64,000 bases of DNA from Pachyseris speciosa (GCA_016490735.1 JAEMWC010000050.1:940001-1004000), one strand, 5' to 3'. Shown: positions 17,877-29,735, numbered from the stretch's first letter. Notes: generated by a model from the letters alone, not told the origin. Translations and numbers: made by a program.

Positions 17877-19172
17877 AGCAAAGGTTATACCCTTGTTTTA
17901 AAAGGGTGATAAACAGAACGCTTCTAATTACAGGCCAATTTCCATTCTGCCGACTATAAGCAAGATCTTAGAGAAGGCGGTTCATACTCAGTTTTATGCA
18001 TATCTAACTGAGAATAATTTAATTTCACCCAACTAGTTTGGATTTGGATTAAAGTCATCTTCTGTTACTGCCGCCTCTCAGCTTTCTGATCAGATCCTTC
18101 ACTCTATGGACAATGGTTGCCTGACCGGTGCTGTATTCTTAGACCTCGCCAAAGCGTTTGACACTGTCAATCACAAAATACTGCTTCAGAAGCTCTCAAA
18201 TTATGGTGTTGATGATGTTGCCAAAGCCTGGTTTACTTCATTCTTAACGAACAGAAAACAAGTGACCAGCTGTAATGATGTATGCTCCAAAGTTGCCCCT
18301 GTCTCGATTGGCGTTGCTCAAGGCTCTATATTGGGCCCGCTTCTATTTATAAATTACATGAATGATCTACCTGACGTTTTGCAGTTCTGTCAGGTCACTT
18401 TATATGCAGATGACACTGTTCTATATCTTGCCTCCAAATCTACTGTGGACTTACAAAGCAAGATTAATGCTGACTTAAGACGTATATGTAATGGCTTCGG
18501 GCTAACCAACTTACTCTGAATGTTAAGAAATCCAAATGTTTACTTATTGGTAGTAGTTCCCCCTTAAGCAAAGTTGGGTCCATCCTTATTTCTGTTGGTG
18601 ATATCCCTCTCGATAATGTAGATTCTTATACGTACTTGGGTATTGTGATTAATAACCGGTTTTCCTGGACTGACCACATTGATTATATTCGTTATAAGAT
18701 CAGTAAAAAGTTAGGTCTCTTAAGGCGTATTAAATCTTGCCTCCCCTTCAATGCTAGAATTATGTTTTTTAATAGTTTCATTTTACCTCTTTTTGACTAT
18801 GGGATATCATTTGGGGAGATCGCGGAAATGCCTCCTTAATGTCTGAGCTACAAGTGTTAAAGGAATAGGGCCGCTCGCCTCATTTTAGATCTTCTTGCGC
18901 ATTCTTCTGCAGCTGAGGCGCTAAAGAGACTCGGCTGGAAGCCATTATTACGACGTAGAAAGGAACATCATGCTATTTTTATGTTTAAATTAATTAACAA
19001 CCATTTCTGTCACTCTCTCCCTGTTATATTCAATTTTACCCTTTGCGTATTCTCCTTATCTTTTACATTCTTGTATTTTTAACTAGTTCTTAATCTAAAC
19101 TTAGTATTCTTTTGAGGACCCTTCTGTAAACCACTTCTTGACGTTGGCATCCTCATTAAAGATTACTACTAC
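17877..19172 (+). pseudogene. CR1/L2-like reverse transcriptase remnant
   Basis: RT blocks appear in order: NYRPISILPTISKILEK (with an upstream stop), FLDLAKAFDTVNHKILL (palm Asp), AQGSILGPLLF, then the catalytic YADD box (LYADDTVLY, about 18403-18430). After a frameshift, YLGIVINNRFSWTDHIDYI follows, then the distal C-terminal part with stops (RAARLILDL, RLGWKPLL). It ends with an ACT-rich tail near 19172. Non-LTR retrotransposon, 5'-truncated and broken by stops and frameshifts. Confidence 0.9.
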
Positions 19173-20087
19173 TAACTACATGAGGAGCCCGTTCAGGCCT
19201 GTCCTTTAACTTCCCTACACAAAGAAACAGCATGCTAGTGGTACGTTGGCTTTATCCAACCCTGATAGCATTGCTACATTTGCGGACAGTCGATTGTATT
19301 CTGCATCTCGAGGAGATGGAGTTTAAAAGGAAAATGAGATTGGAGAAAGGGCAAGAGAAAGTAGGGAGGCAAAAAAAAAAAAGAAGTGTGAGGATTATCC
19401 TTAGGGTGATCTATATGAAGATGTAACCAAGCTACAAAAGCTCTGTGTGCTAGAGTTATACAAGCACTGAAGCATCCGAGGAGCAGCAAGAATGAAAATT
19501 TAAAGGTTGTTGTAACGGACATTACTTGCAGCAGATCACGGAATCCTCACAGAACTGGTCAAACCGGCGCGAGAGAATAAAATGTCAACGGGGATGATAG
19601 CAGTAAAGAAGATGAAAGCGGCCATAATAGTATGATGAGCACAAGAGTGATGCCATTGACTCTGATAGAGAAGATGAATCTTTTGATGTCATCGTTGCAT
19701 TCATTGCTGCAGATGAGAAATATAACTCAGAGTGGCCCAGGACGCAAGCAATTACTAGGAGATCGGAAACTGACTTTTCATTCTTTGAGATGAGATGAGA
19801 CGTGTGGAAAAAAAAGCAGCTTTCAATATATTTGTAAATAGTTATTGCATAACAAGCCCTTATAAAACATTCTAATCATGTTCAGTGAAATGTAACAGTT
19901 TAATACATATCAAGATAGAGATATTCAACCATATTAGTTATTTTAGAGGGGGGAGGGATCAGCCCCCAAAATTCCCTTTTCAGAGGAGGGGGGGGGGGGG
20001 GAGTCTTGAGAGTAAAATTTGCAATCTGGAGGAGGTCATACACTTACGGGTATATTACGAACCAACAAAATAACTAGCTCCCAGTTG
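19173..20087. other. No gene recognised
   Basis: One broken frame between about 19560 and 19800 is rich in Asp, Glu and Ser, like the acidic N-terminus of some transposases, but has no diagnostic motif. The 20-bp string at 19543-19562 duplicates 17789-17808. Confidence 0.3.
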
Positions 20088-20158
20088 GCTTGTTAGCTCA
20101 GATGGTACTAAGAGCACTGCACCGGTATCGTGGAGGTCAAGGGTTTACCTTCACTACT
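20088..20158 (+). repeat. tRNA-like sequence (SINE head), broken
   Basis: TTAGCTCAGATGGTACTAAG resembles a tRNA A-box region and GGTCAAGGGTTTACCTTCAC a degraded B box, so this is a tRNA-derived repeat rather than a functional tRNA. A TTAA element inserts directly behind it. Confidence 0.5.
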
Positions 20159-20160
20159 GC

Positions 20161-21065
20161 TTAACCCTTTTCTTACCAACTTCACGCATATGTGACGACA
20201 AATACCGCTTTTGCTGTTACGATTCATTTCTTGTTTACATATTGTCAGAACGTCATAATAATGTGTGAATAACACAAGCTGGTGTGTTTTGCAATTATAA
20301 CAGCCAGAAAAACCGACTACAATACCAGAATCCCGCTGCATATCACCGTTTGGCCTCAAAGCCCAAAATGCTAGTCCTTTGGCCAAAGAAAAGCACCAAA
20401 AATTACAAAATCATTTTTTTGCTCAGCTGTTTAATAATAAACATTGCCCAAATATCAAAATTCTACATTTACTGCAAACCATAAGGTCAGAACTTGGTAT
20501 CTGGATGGAAATACTCCTCTCACTTTTTCTGCGTGCCACACTTTGGTCATTTTATTGGAGCCATTCTCGCATATCTCAACCGGTCTTGTTCACGCCCGAA
20601 AAGAATTCTGGGTACTTTTTACCAGTCAAAACTAGCCCAAATTGCCTTGGTAGGTCCTGCAATCCATCCGAGAACGGCCAGAGAGACAACTTCATTTCTT
20701 GAGCCGCCACGTTTACAACAAAGCATGTTTGGCATCTCCGTCAACGTGAAACCGCCTCTCACCTCTGGTTTCTTTCAGACGCTCGCCTTCACCCGCATTC
20801 TAGCATTATGATGCTAGCCAGGGGGCTTCTGCAGAGGAAAATGGCTCAAAAATCCACTCTAAAACTGACAATCTCACCACACTTGAACGATTGCGTTTGC
20901 TCGACAACCAACAGCAACTCGTGTGCATCACGTGACACCCCAGTGTGTCAAGACAGCAGATATTTTTATAGTAACTCCATACATGGAGAAGTTAAGAGTC
21001 CCAGTTTATTTACTGCCCAAAATGTGTCGAAATTAATAGCACCCAATCGATATGCAAAGGGTTAA
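20161..21065. mobile_element. piggyBac-like non-autonomous element
   Basis: TTAA followed by CCCTTTTCTTACC on the left and GATATGCAAAGGG followed by TTAA on the right: the TTAA-CCC...GGG-TTAA layout typical of piggyBac-type elements. The interior of about 900 bp has overlapping short ORFs without recognisable transposase motifs. Confidence 0.65.
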
Positions 21066-21140
21066 GTAGTAATCTCCTCTTCTGAAATAAAAGTTAACCT
21101 CTAATTTTGAGCTTTGTTTTTGCTTTGTTTGAATGAGTAG

Positions 21141-24100
21141 ACACCCATTTGCCAGAACACTGTGGGAAAGTAACCGATAGTGACATAATCAACATCGCAA
21201 GTGACCTTGGCGGAAAATGGATATGGGTTGGTCGCTTGCTTGGGCTAGATGACACTGCACTGGATGGTATTAAGGAAGATCACGACAGACAGTATGATTG
21301 TTCTTATGAAATGTTATCTTTATGGACAAGGAAGAATTCAACTCAAGCGACGTACAGCTGGTTGGCACAGGCATTACGCCACAGAGCAGTAAGCTTGGTT
21401 GATGTTGTTGAAAAGTACTGCCTTGAGCACCAGAGAAGTACTGGTAATAAATTTATTGATTTACGAGTCTTGTATGAGCAACCAATTCGATACTTTACTA
21501 GCCTGTTCCAGGCTCTTGGGGCGAAGGACGAAGGAACAATTTCTTCGCCCGTTCTTACGTGCTCGCCCCAAATATCTGAGAGCCTGGAACAGGCTAATAC
21601 TTAACAGCAGTTGTGTTTTTTTTTTTTAACTTTTTTATTGACATATTGCAATATAAAATTTCGCTATTTTAATTTTCGCGCAGTCTATTTTTAGCGAGTA
21701 TTAAATTTCGCGACTTTCTTGAAATCGCGCGAAAATCGTGAAATTAGTACGAATAGGGTACACTTTCTGGGGGAAAATGTTTTTTGGTTTTACCTTCAAT
21801 TTTCAGATCTTACCTTAGGTTTTCACTCAGCAAACACAATACCAATCCCAAACATCAGGTTTTCCCTGAGGTAAAGAAAGAATATGTCGTAGATGACTTA
21901 TCCATTTATACTTGCATCATTCTGTAGACCTACATTGCACACAGCAAATATTTACATCGTCGTATAGGAGGGTTTTCACGTGACGTCATAAAAAACTGAA
22001 GTTCAAAAGTAAACAGGCTTTCGCATTTTTATCTTTATCACGAACAAGACATTTTAGAAATGTACCTGCTTGCATGTTTTCAGCTCGGTAGCTTGCTTTG
22101 TTTTGAAAATAGAGCAGTTTGAATTTTAGCCTGAGTTTTTCACAGTGCGTGACATAAAGATGTCTGCTCACAAGCATGTCACTTACATGAAAACATCGAT
22201 TCACCGTGTGTTTCTGAGGTTTAAAAAGCCAACATGGTAAGAGAAGCTTCTATGTGAATGTTTGAAAGCTCAACAGAGAGAAAAAAGCCTTTGAGATAGC
22301 CAAAGTAAGAAACGTGTTTTAACTCGTTTCCTGCCGCCATCTTGGGGTCCCTCAGAGGGACGCCAAGATGGCGTTTCCATACAAAACACTATAATTTTGA
22401 GCGGTACATTTTGCCAAATAACTCAAGTACGGGGTATCGTACGGCCCTGAGACTTTGGCATGTTGTTTCTTTATTACTCTTCTATAATATCACAATTTCT
22501 CGACTTTATCTATTGAATGGTTCATGATTTAATTTTTTTTACTTGCGTGACTGAAAACACTATACTGCCAATACTATGGAATTTTGAAGTTAGTTTACAA
22601 GGATCAATGTCAGCGAGTCAACGAAGATTGTAGACTGATCAGCCGATAACAATACAAGAATACTTTGAACATTCGAAATCGCGATGGTTTAATCACAACA
22701 AAAATAAAGATTACATTGTAAATGAAGGATCCCTATATCTTATTTCTGATAAACCCTGGTTTAAAGAGTAAAATTCCTTTCTCCCTATCAAATCACTAGT
22801 TACTGAAAAGCTCCATCTGACATTCACTTTTTAAAAGGTTAACATTTCCTTCAAAGGAAACATTTTGTGTTAGGATTCTAAATCTTCCCATGCGGTGAGG
22901 CTTTGTATTGCTAACTCGTAAACTGATCTTTGTTCCTCTAAATAGTTTCTTGCATCCCCCCTGAAGAAAAGATGAATTTGGTGACTGAGAAAATGGGACA
23001 ATTACAAGTGCGGTTACCGAGTGAAAAGTGCACGAGCAGCTCAGTAAATTCTCCAAGTAGCACTGAATCAAATAGCGAAAGAGGTTTGCGTATTTGGTTT
23101 TTAACGAATTTCTCATTATAATTTAGTTTATGTCTTTAGATTCGTTTACTTAGCCAGGAGTGAAAAAGGCCGAGATGAAAACGTTTTATTCAAAGTTCCC
23201 ATTTTAATTGGTAAATACCCTGAGGTTTGGGGGTTTTGAGCAGTCTTGTGTCACTTGAGGTAATCTGCAGTAGTTCGATTGAGTATGAGCATTCTCAAAA
23301 GGCTAGAAATTAGTAACGTACGGTGAAATCTGTGACAGACTGACACTAGCAGAAAAAAACGTACCATTACGCGGAAGGTGTTGATTTTGATTTGACTTGA
23401 GATTTGTTATTGTTATTATTAAGGGCGCGAGACAACTGAAAACCTCAGTCACTGACTCTGTACAGGTAAATGGGGCGCTGGGTGGTAACCTTTATCAGTG
23501 TTAAAGTGCCCATAACCCCAAAATATCTTTTTCGCTTAAATAAATCTTTACACCTGTTTGAAACGCATTGCGCCTTTTTAAACAAAATCTTGACTTTTGA
23601 TATGCTGTAAAAGTTACTAAATCTAGCCATTGTCTGTCCCAATGACCGAGCTTGTAAGAGACATGGGTCTAGTCCTGGTTTTACGTCACAAACTGATTTG
23701 CATCGCATTAAGTCTTTGTAAACATGCATTCAAAGCAGTTTGTGACGTAAAACCAGGACTTGACCCATGCCCCTTACTAGCTCGGTCGTGGGACAGATGA
23801 TGGCCAGATTTCGTAACTTTTACAGCCTGTAAAAGTCAAGATTTGGTTTAAAAAAAAAAAAGGTGCAAAAAGGCGCAATGCGTTTTGAACAGGTGCAAAG
23901 ATATATTTAAACGAAAAAATATTTTGGGGTTAGGGACACTTTAATGTTATTTGATATCAGTTGGAAGGAAATTTCTGGCATAAGGTCCACAGCTAACAAA
24001 GCAATAAAGGCATCCCCTGGCGAGTACCTTCACTTTCACCTAACTACATTTACTTCGTAAAATGGCGCAGAAGGCCTTAACTTCTTGTTACCATCCCTCC

Positions 24101-27100
24101 CTGTCAGCCGCTGCGCCACACACTGAGGTGATCGTACCATGATCTCTAGCCAACTCTTTCCTTTCTTTTCCACAGCCCTCCTCCAAGTTTTCTTTCAATT
24201 GGTCTTCCTCGATTTTGTCAGTAATTTTTACAAACCTGGAATAGAATTTTACCCTTGTCACCGTCTCGTATCATCTCCGCCTATACGGGGAGGCTCCGTC
24301 CGAAAGGGGTACCTTTTTCACGCTTCAGGTATATGAAAGGGTAGGGATTTTACGACTCGAAGTACATAAAAGGATAGGGAAATCAATCATTTAGGTATTT
24401 AAAAGGGCCTTTCCTTAAAATATTTCGAACACATACCTTATGACTGTACTGTTCCAGTAGAAGGTATATGAAAGGGGTACCTTTGTCAATGGAAGGTATG
24501 CGAAAGGGGTACCTTTACTGTCAAAAATGGTATATAAAAGGGTAAGGGGTCGGACCTCGGGGCGGAGCCTCCCCGTATAAATTTTTTTTAGTGCCCCCCT
24601 TCCCGGTATCATCCTTTCCTTTGGGTTCAAACTCGTTGCGTGTGCATGTCATCTTCACGCCCTGAATGTAATAAAATCTCGCTTGTCATCAATCGCGTTC
24701 TGCTTGCCCCTATCCATTGGCTTTCACTAATTCCTCTGATCTGGATCTTTATTTCTGTTATTTCTCTTATAACTTGGGCCGCTCTCCCAGTGGCTTACGT
24801 GGTTCTCACGTCCCAATTAATACCTACTCTTACCTGGTCTCTCGTGATCAGCGTGAGTAGTGGTGAAGTCGGCCCTTGGATCTTTTCGCGGCTGCGGTCC
24901 AATGGCATCATAAGACTTACTCCATTACTGACTTCTCCCGTCCGCCCAAAGGTGCCAAAGTACTTTCAGGGTATGGTCGGTCCGTTTGAATGTTTGAGGT
25001 CTCGGTAAATAGTTGATTAGCCCACCAGACGTTCAACCCCTAGACTTGGAGGACCAGTAACTGTTCCTTGTCAGGCCTCTAGCCCTTGACCAATCCGGCA
25101 AGGTCAGACCTACCGAGGACCAAGCATTTTCTGGGCATAGCTCTTAAAGACCCATGTTCATCCAAGAGGCCTTGCGCACATTTGTTATTGTTTTTAACCG
25201 TCTCTATTGTTCATTCTTGCGATCTGATTGGTTTACCAGATTCCAGTGGCGTGACACAATAACTCGTATCAGCGAATTGAGAGTTGATTTATTTTTCTAT
25301 ATTGCTGTGATTTATTTGAATCGTTTTGTGCCTACGAAAGATATCAGTTGCTCCAAAACACCGCAAATGATGTGTGGTTCATCATGTAAAACTTTCAGCG
25401 ACTGAGGAAGCAAGGGAAGTCGATCGTTTCGCTTGCATTTACTAGTATGGATAACTAAAAGTAACGCGGTAGAGGATTCCAATAATTAAATAAGTTACGT
25501 CGCCATGAATATTCCTAGTCCATATAATTTAATTTCAGTGCTCCATAAGGCTTACCTTACCATTATAGAAATTGCTGGGAAGAGAAATAAACAGCGTTCG
25601 ACCCGATGCATGCTCATTTATCGGATACAGAACCACGCTCGAGTCCGGTTCATTCGCAGATAAATCAGAACCGCATGATCAAAATATTTGCCAAGGTCGG
25701 ACATCAGTTGAAATCTGGCTTATCGCTACGACAGATACATGTTCGAAGGTATCAAATCATCCCTTTTCTTTGCTTAAAAATACTAGCTAAGCAAAGTCTG
25801 AGACGGGCATCTTCATTCGTGTTAACTGTACAGCGCTGTCAACTTCTAGACCCGGCATAGTAAATCGAACGTTCGAAAATCGAACTCAATCGAACTCAAT
25901 CCGTGGATTGAGTTCCATTGAGTTCGGCAATCAAACGAAATCGAACACCACACTTTCAGTGAGTTCGATTTCCGAACAAATCGAATTCAATCGAACAAAT
26001 CGAACTCAATCGAACTCAATCCGTCTGATTGTGTTCGATTGAGTTCGGAAACCGAACTCAATCGAACACAATTAAATGGATTTCGTTCGATTGGCTCTGG
26101 TGAACCTATACAAAGCAAGCCCAAAGCAAGCCCGTCAAAGCAAGTTTTTCTTGCGCTTTTTTTTACTATTTATTCAATAACACAAACCCCATTTATAAAC
26201 TGTCCACGGCAGTTAAGAGAACAGAACAGAACAAAACAAAGTTATCATTATTCCCGCAGGCATATTTCGAAATTGTCCTACCCTTTCCTGTTTTTAGCTA
26301 ACTTACAATAGCGGCAAGACAACTCGAAGGATTACTTTTATGCAAAAACACAAGCAAATTACTAACCGCGACACAGGCTACGGCATAAAGTAGATGGATG
26401 ATTATGAAAAATATCTTACTAACGATATACATGATTCTCTCAAATTCATCTTGGACAATTAACAGTGAACAAGAGAGTAAGAGGTGAACGAGCGTCAGTA
26501 TATTGGACGTTTGGGAGCATCTTACTGCCATGATAGAAAGGAGAAATAGTAAATGCAACAATAAAATTATCTTTTACTTTAGGTCAAAATCAAAGTAAAT
26601 GATCAGATGTTCGTGTACATTTAGTTCTTGAGTGTCAAGAGTTATCTTGCCCCGCGCTCTTAAGAGTGTACCGCTTGAAGATGACAAAGCATTGTTCTTG
26701 TGGAAAAAAAGAGAGCTGATTGAATTCTCTGGTACCTCGCGTAGTTCCTCTGTGTGTAAATTCAATGAATCCGAAGAAGTAACGGTGGCAAGCCCATTAT
26801 CGTCACATGTGTCATTTTGCATTTTTCTGGCCTGTGTTACCTTTTCAATTAGATTTGCTTTACTCTCACTTGATTTGAAAGACACGGCCATCTCCATCAG
26901 TACTTCGCGTAGTAGTATCACAGTCATATCTTTAGGATCCCCAGCCTTAATTTTTGCAATTTTCTCGTGCTTTTCTTTCTCCTCCTGCTTAGCACGTTTT
27001 GACTCTGCAGCTATTAGTGCAGGCAATGTTTCTGAAATGAACCTGTGATCGTCTTCCGTCATAACGAATCGACTATTATCTGCCTCTTCATTCAGGACAA

Positions 27101-28783
27101 GAATACATTCTCTCTCCTATTACACCAAATATATCTGCCAGTTTCCTTGTAGATTCTAGGAGGATGGTCAGACTCTTCGTTGTCTCCATTAAAAACCAAT
27201 ATACCAACTTCGGTTATACCACAACGCATCTGAAGCCATTTCTACGGAATTTCTTCGTTTACGAAAAACACGTGCGCTACACTCAGGGCTGAAGTAACTC
27301 GAGCTTCTAAGATCTGGTAATGGATTTTCAACGTCTGTTTTACATAAATCACGAGTTCGAAAATCGAACGTTCGATTGGGTTCGATTGATTTTTTTTCTT
27401 TTCGGTGAGTTCGATTTCGTTCGATTGCCGAACTCAATCGAACTCAATCCACCGATTGAGTTCGATTGGGTTCGCTTTACTATGCCGGGTCTAGATCAGA
27501 GGTCATTCAGGGGCACCCAACGAGCCAAATCAACCAAAAGCTGTAGAAAGGCATTTTTAAGTACCTTATGGTGTTTGAAGCCTGTTTAAAGTGATGTTTT
27601 CATTAGCTAGAAGAAGTTCATCTGTTCGGATTCCCTAGCTGAAATTTTAATTTCCCGAAAATGTTAGGGAACAAATACTTCCTTTGAGAAAATGCAAGCT
27701 GAAATGAACTTTCCACGAACTTTCTAGGGAACTATTTTCTTTCCGAAAATGGTAGCTGACGTTTTTGACTGCCAAAAACAGCAATTATGACCTTTCCGAA
27801 AACCGTAGGGGCTATGATTTCCCAATTGCGAATCTTTTAGGCCACGTTTTAGTTACGAAAATCCGAGTGCACTCTTTAATCGACGCCGAAAACCCAAGGC
27901 GAATTACCCTCCACCGAACAGATATCTACCGAAACTTGTCGTTGGGTGCCCCTGGTCATTTGGCAGCGATCATGTATCAACAAAGTAACGGGACAAGTTA
28001 CTGCACACGCAAAAGTTACTCCCTTATATGGACTATATAGGTATATGCGGCCCCAAAGGGTTTGGAGATTTAGCCGTTTTGGTCTGAAATAGGATATCGA
28101 TTTTGACCATTTTGGTCTGAAATAGGGTATGGTTTGTGCACTCTAGTCTTGAATTGGGTATGTATTTTCACAGGCAGCCCAGGCGTGGTATTGGAGACAT
28201 CGGGGAATTACGGATTTGAAGCTGTAGATGTTCGTGGTATATATCTGGATTATGTTTATGGTATGGTTTCTTCGGTCTTGTGTCTTATTTGCACGTGAAA
28301 ATTGCTGAGGAATGAGTCGCGTTGTAGCTGTTTCTACAAGCCATATTACAGATATTACCGCCGGACTGATTTGGTGACGAAAATAGAATATAATACAAAA
28401 CAAAACATTCTTACCTTTACTCCAATGTCCCTTGGTGTGTCCTGGCTGGTTTAAGCGCCATTTTGCCGATTTCTTTCACCTAAGTACTGTCCACTATAAA
28501 ATTTTATAGTGGATGGTACTTAGGGTCCTCACCAAATCAGTCCGGCGATAATATCTATAATATGGCTTGTAGAAACAGCTACAACTCGACTCATTCCTCA
28601 GCAAGTTTTCACGTGCAAATACCCCTAAATGTGGCTTTTGACTGCTCAAGACACTTGACGAAACCATACCATAAACATAAATACCATTTTATTTTGACAC
28701 AATCAAGATATATACCACAAATATCTACAGCTTCAAATCGGTAAATTACCCGATGTCTCACATACCACGCCTGGGCTGCCTGT

Positions 28784-28823
<40 letters not shown>

Positions 28824-29735
28824 GAAGCTACTTCTTCATCATAAGGCGATAAGACCATCAACAAAAGGCCTTCTCAAATTCTGTTTACACCAACCGTGTA
28901 CGTGAAATAGGTCTGAAATAGGGTATCGAAGTTTGTGAAGAATTACCTTCAGGTTGACCCCAAACTAAACGGATTTTTAACAAGAACCCGCCAACAAATA
29001 ATTTCGTGTTACGCGAAGTTCAACAACAACACTAGCCGCCCACAAGGTCTTTTCCTTACCACTACGACGACTCTTGTTAAAAATATCGAAGCAAATGAAG
29101 AGAGAGGATGTTAAGAAAACCAGGACGACACAAAATATAGCGATACTCGGGTAAATAAGCCGGATGAACGAGGATTATTTTCGCAAAATAGCGCTCACTG
29201 GCGAAATACGTATTTTCCGTCTGTGCGAAATTCAGTGCGGCACGCAATGCGTCTTGGATGAACATGGATCTTTAAGGTCATTGAGACACACAAGCCTCAC
29301 CACCAGGACAAGGTGACAGCCTTAGGCAACTGAGAAGAAGGCATTCCACTTGTATTTATCTCTTCTCTTCTTTGTTCATCTTCTTCAGGCTTAACACACC
29401 CACCACAAGTCCCAGATGACTGTGTTAGGAAGAAGTTCATCACAGTTTTACCTTACGAGATTCAGAGAATCCTAAAAGTCAAACTAGACCCTCTAAGTGA
29501 TTTGGGAGGAGATTTTAGAGATCTCGCTTGCAAGATGGGATACGATGTGGAAACAATACGATACTTTCAGTCTCGGCAAAATCCCACAGAATCTCTGCTA
29601 AAGGATTGTTCTACTAAAAGCAGTGTTGAAAAACTTTGTAACAAATTAGATGCGATTGGACGAGACGATGCAAGACTGGAGATTGACAAGTGGGTCAAGT
29701 CTCAGAATTGCAAATGCACACTGTGTTGTTATTAA
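21141..29735 (+). CDS. Tandem death-domain protein, C-terminal exons
   Basis: Model: join(21141..21443, 22967..23083, 29389..29735), 5' partial. Exon A follows an AG acceptor and encodes a death domain (DSDIINIASDLGGKW, LLGLDDTALDGI, YSWLAQALRHRAVSLVDVV). Exon B (117 nt) follows a pyrimidine-rich acceptor and encodes a polar linker (SSSVNSPSSTESNSE). Exon C follows CATCTTCTTCAG and encodes a second death domain (LSDLGGDFRDLACKMGYD, ESLLKDCSTKSSVEKLCNKL, IGRDDARLEIDKW), ending KCTLCCY-stop. All boundaries are phase 1, so the exons join without a frame break. Death domains mediate oligomeric adaptor signalling in the cytosol. The second is closest, from memory, to the MyD88 type, but no TIR domain follows. 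The GTTTGC donor of exon B is weak. Upstream exons were not found. Confidence 0.7.
21499..21596. mobile_element. 98-bp MITE with TAGCCTGTTCCAGGCTC ends
   Basis: TAGCCTGTTCCAGGCTCTTG at the left pairs with GAGAGCCTGGAACAGGCTA at the right, and GGGGCGA with TCGCCCC. It lies just inside the intron after the first death-domain exon; read-through of that exon would run into it. Confidence 0.75.
23505..23940. mobile_element. TTAA-flanked hairpin MITE, copy B
   Basis: Flanked by perfect TTAA (23501-23504 and 23941-23944). AGTGCCCATAACCCCAAAAT pairs with ATTTTGGGGTTAGGGACACT, and the arms stay complementary almost to the centre (CACAAACTGATTTGCAT and partner). Same family as 3969-4380. Located in the last intron of the death-domain gene. 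Confidence 0.85.
24282..24579. mobile_element. MITE with TATACGGGGAGGCTCCG ends
   Basis: TATACGGGGAGGCTCCG pairs with CGGAGCCTCCCCGTATA. The interior repeats a unit resembling GGTATATGAAAGGGGTACC about six times, in a degenerate tandem arrangement. Confidence 0.75.
25849..27491. mobile_element. 1.64-kb TA-flanked DNA transposon with long TIRs
   Basis: GACCCGGCATAGTAAA at the left pairs with CTATGCCGGGTC at the right, each flanked by TA. Both ends carry arrays of TCGAACTCAATCGAACTCAA in direct and inverted orientation (25861-26085 and 27356-27475), candidate transposase-binding arrays. It encloses a minus-strand ORF (26574-27062). No DDE motif was found, so it may be non-autonomous or have acquired a gene. 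Lies in the death-domain gene intron. Confidence 0.75.
26574..27062 (-). CDS. Uncharacterised 162-aa ORF inside a TIR element
   Basis: Opens MTEDDHRFISETLPALIAAE and continues with a charged helix (KRAKQEEKEKHEKIAKIK). Residues about 43-80 (DPKDMTVILLREVLMEM then SSESKANLIEKV) follow the two-helix pattern of SAP/HeH-type DNA-binding modules, ending in a Ser-rich tail. An apparently frameshifted continuation upstream (about 27070-27240) suggests the ORF was once longer at its N-terminus. Whether it is a transposon protein or captured host sequence is unresolved. Confidence 0.5.
   Translation of the reverse strand: MTEDDHRFISETLPALIAAESKRAKQEEKEKHEKIAKIKAGDPKDMTVILLREVLMEMAVSFKSSESKANLIEKVTQARKMQNDTCDDNGLATVTSSDSLNLHTEELREVPENSISSLFFHKNNALSSSSGTLLRARGKITLDTQELNVHEHLIIYFDFDLK
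27508..27954 (-). mobile_element. 447-bp MITE, copy 3 (inverted orientation)
   Basis: Exactly 447 bp, reverse orientation to copies 1 and 2, with perfect GTCATT duplications at 27502-27507 and 27955-27960. It inserted only 16 bp beyond the end of the 25849-27491 element. Confidence 0.9.
28170..28784. repeat. Large inverted repeat, arms about 220-250 bp
   Basis: CACAGGCAGCCCAGGCGTGG at the left pairs with its complement ending at 28784; GGACTGATTTGGTGA and TCACCAAATCAGTCC mark the inner ends. The spacer includes a small palindrome (28481-28523, GTCCACTATAAAATTTTATA). Flanked by GAAATAGGGTA-type repeat on both sides and a T-run (28785-28819) on the right. Confidence 0.8.
28820..28930. repeat. 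Dispersed repeat related to 3438-3690
   Basis: AGAAGAAGCTACTTCTTCATCAT and GGTCTGAAATAGGGTATCG are shared with the 3.4-3.7 kb repeat. Confidence 0.55.

Noticed and set aside
24640..25008. 122-codon hydrophobic ORF
   Set aside because: Hydrophobicity comes from T-rich sequence; no recognisable transporter or receptor pattern.
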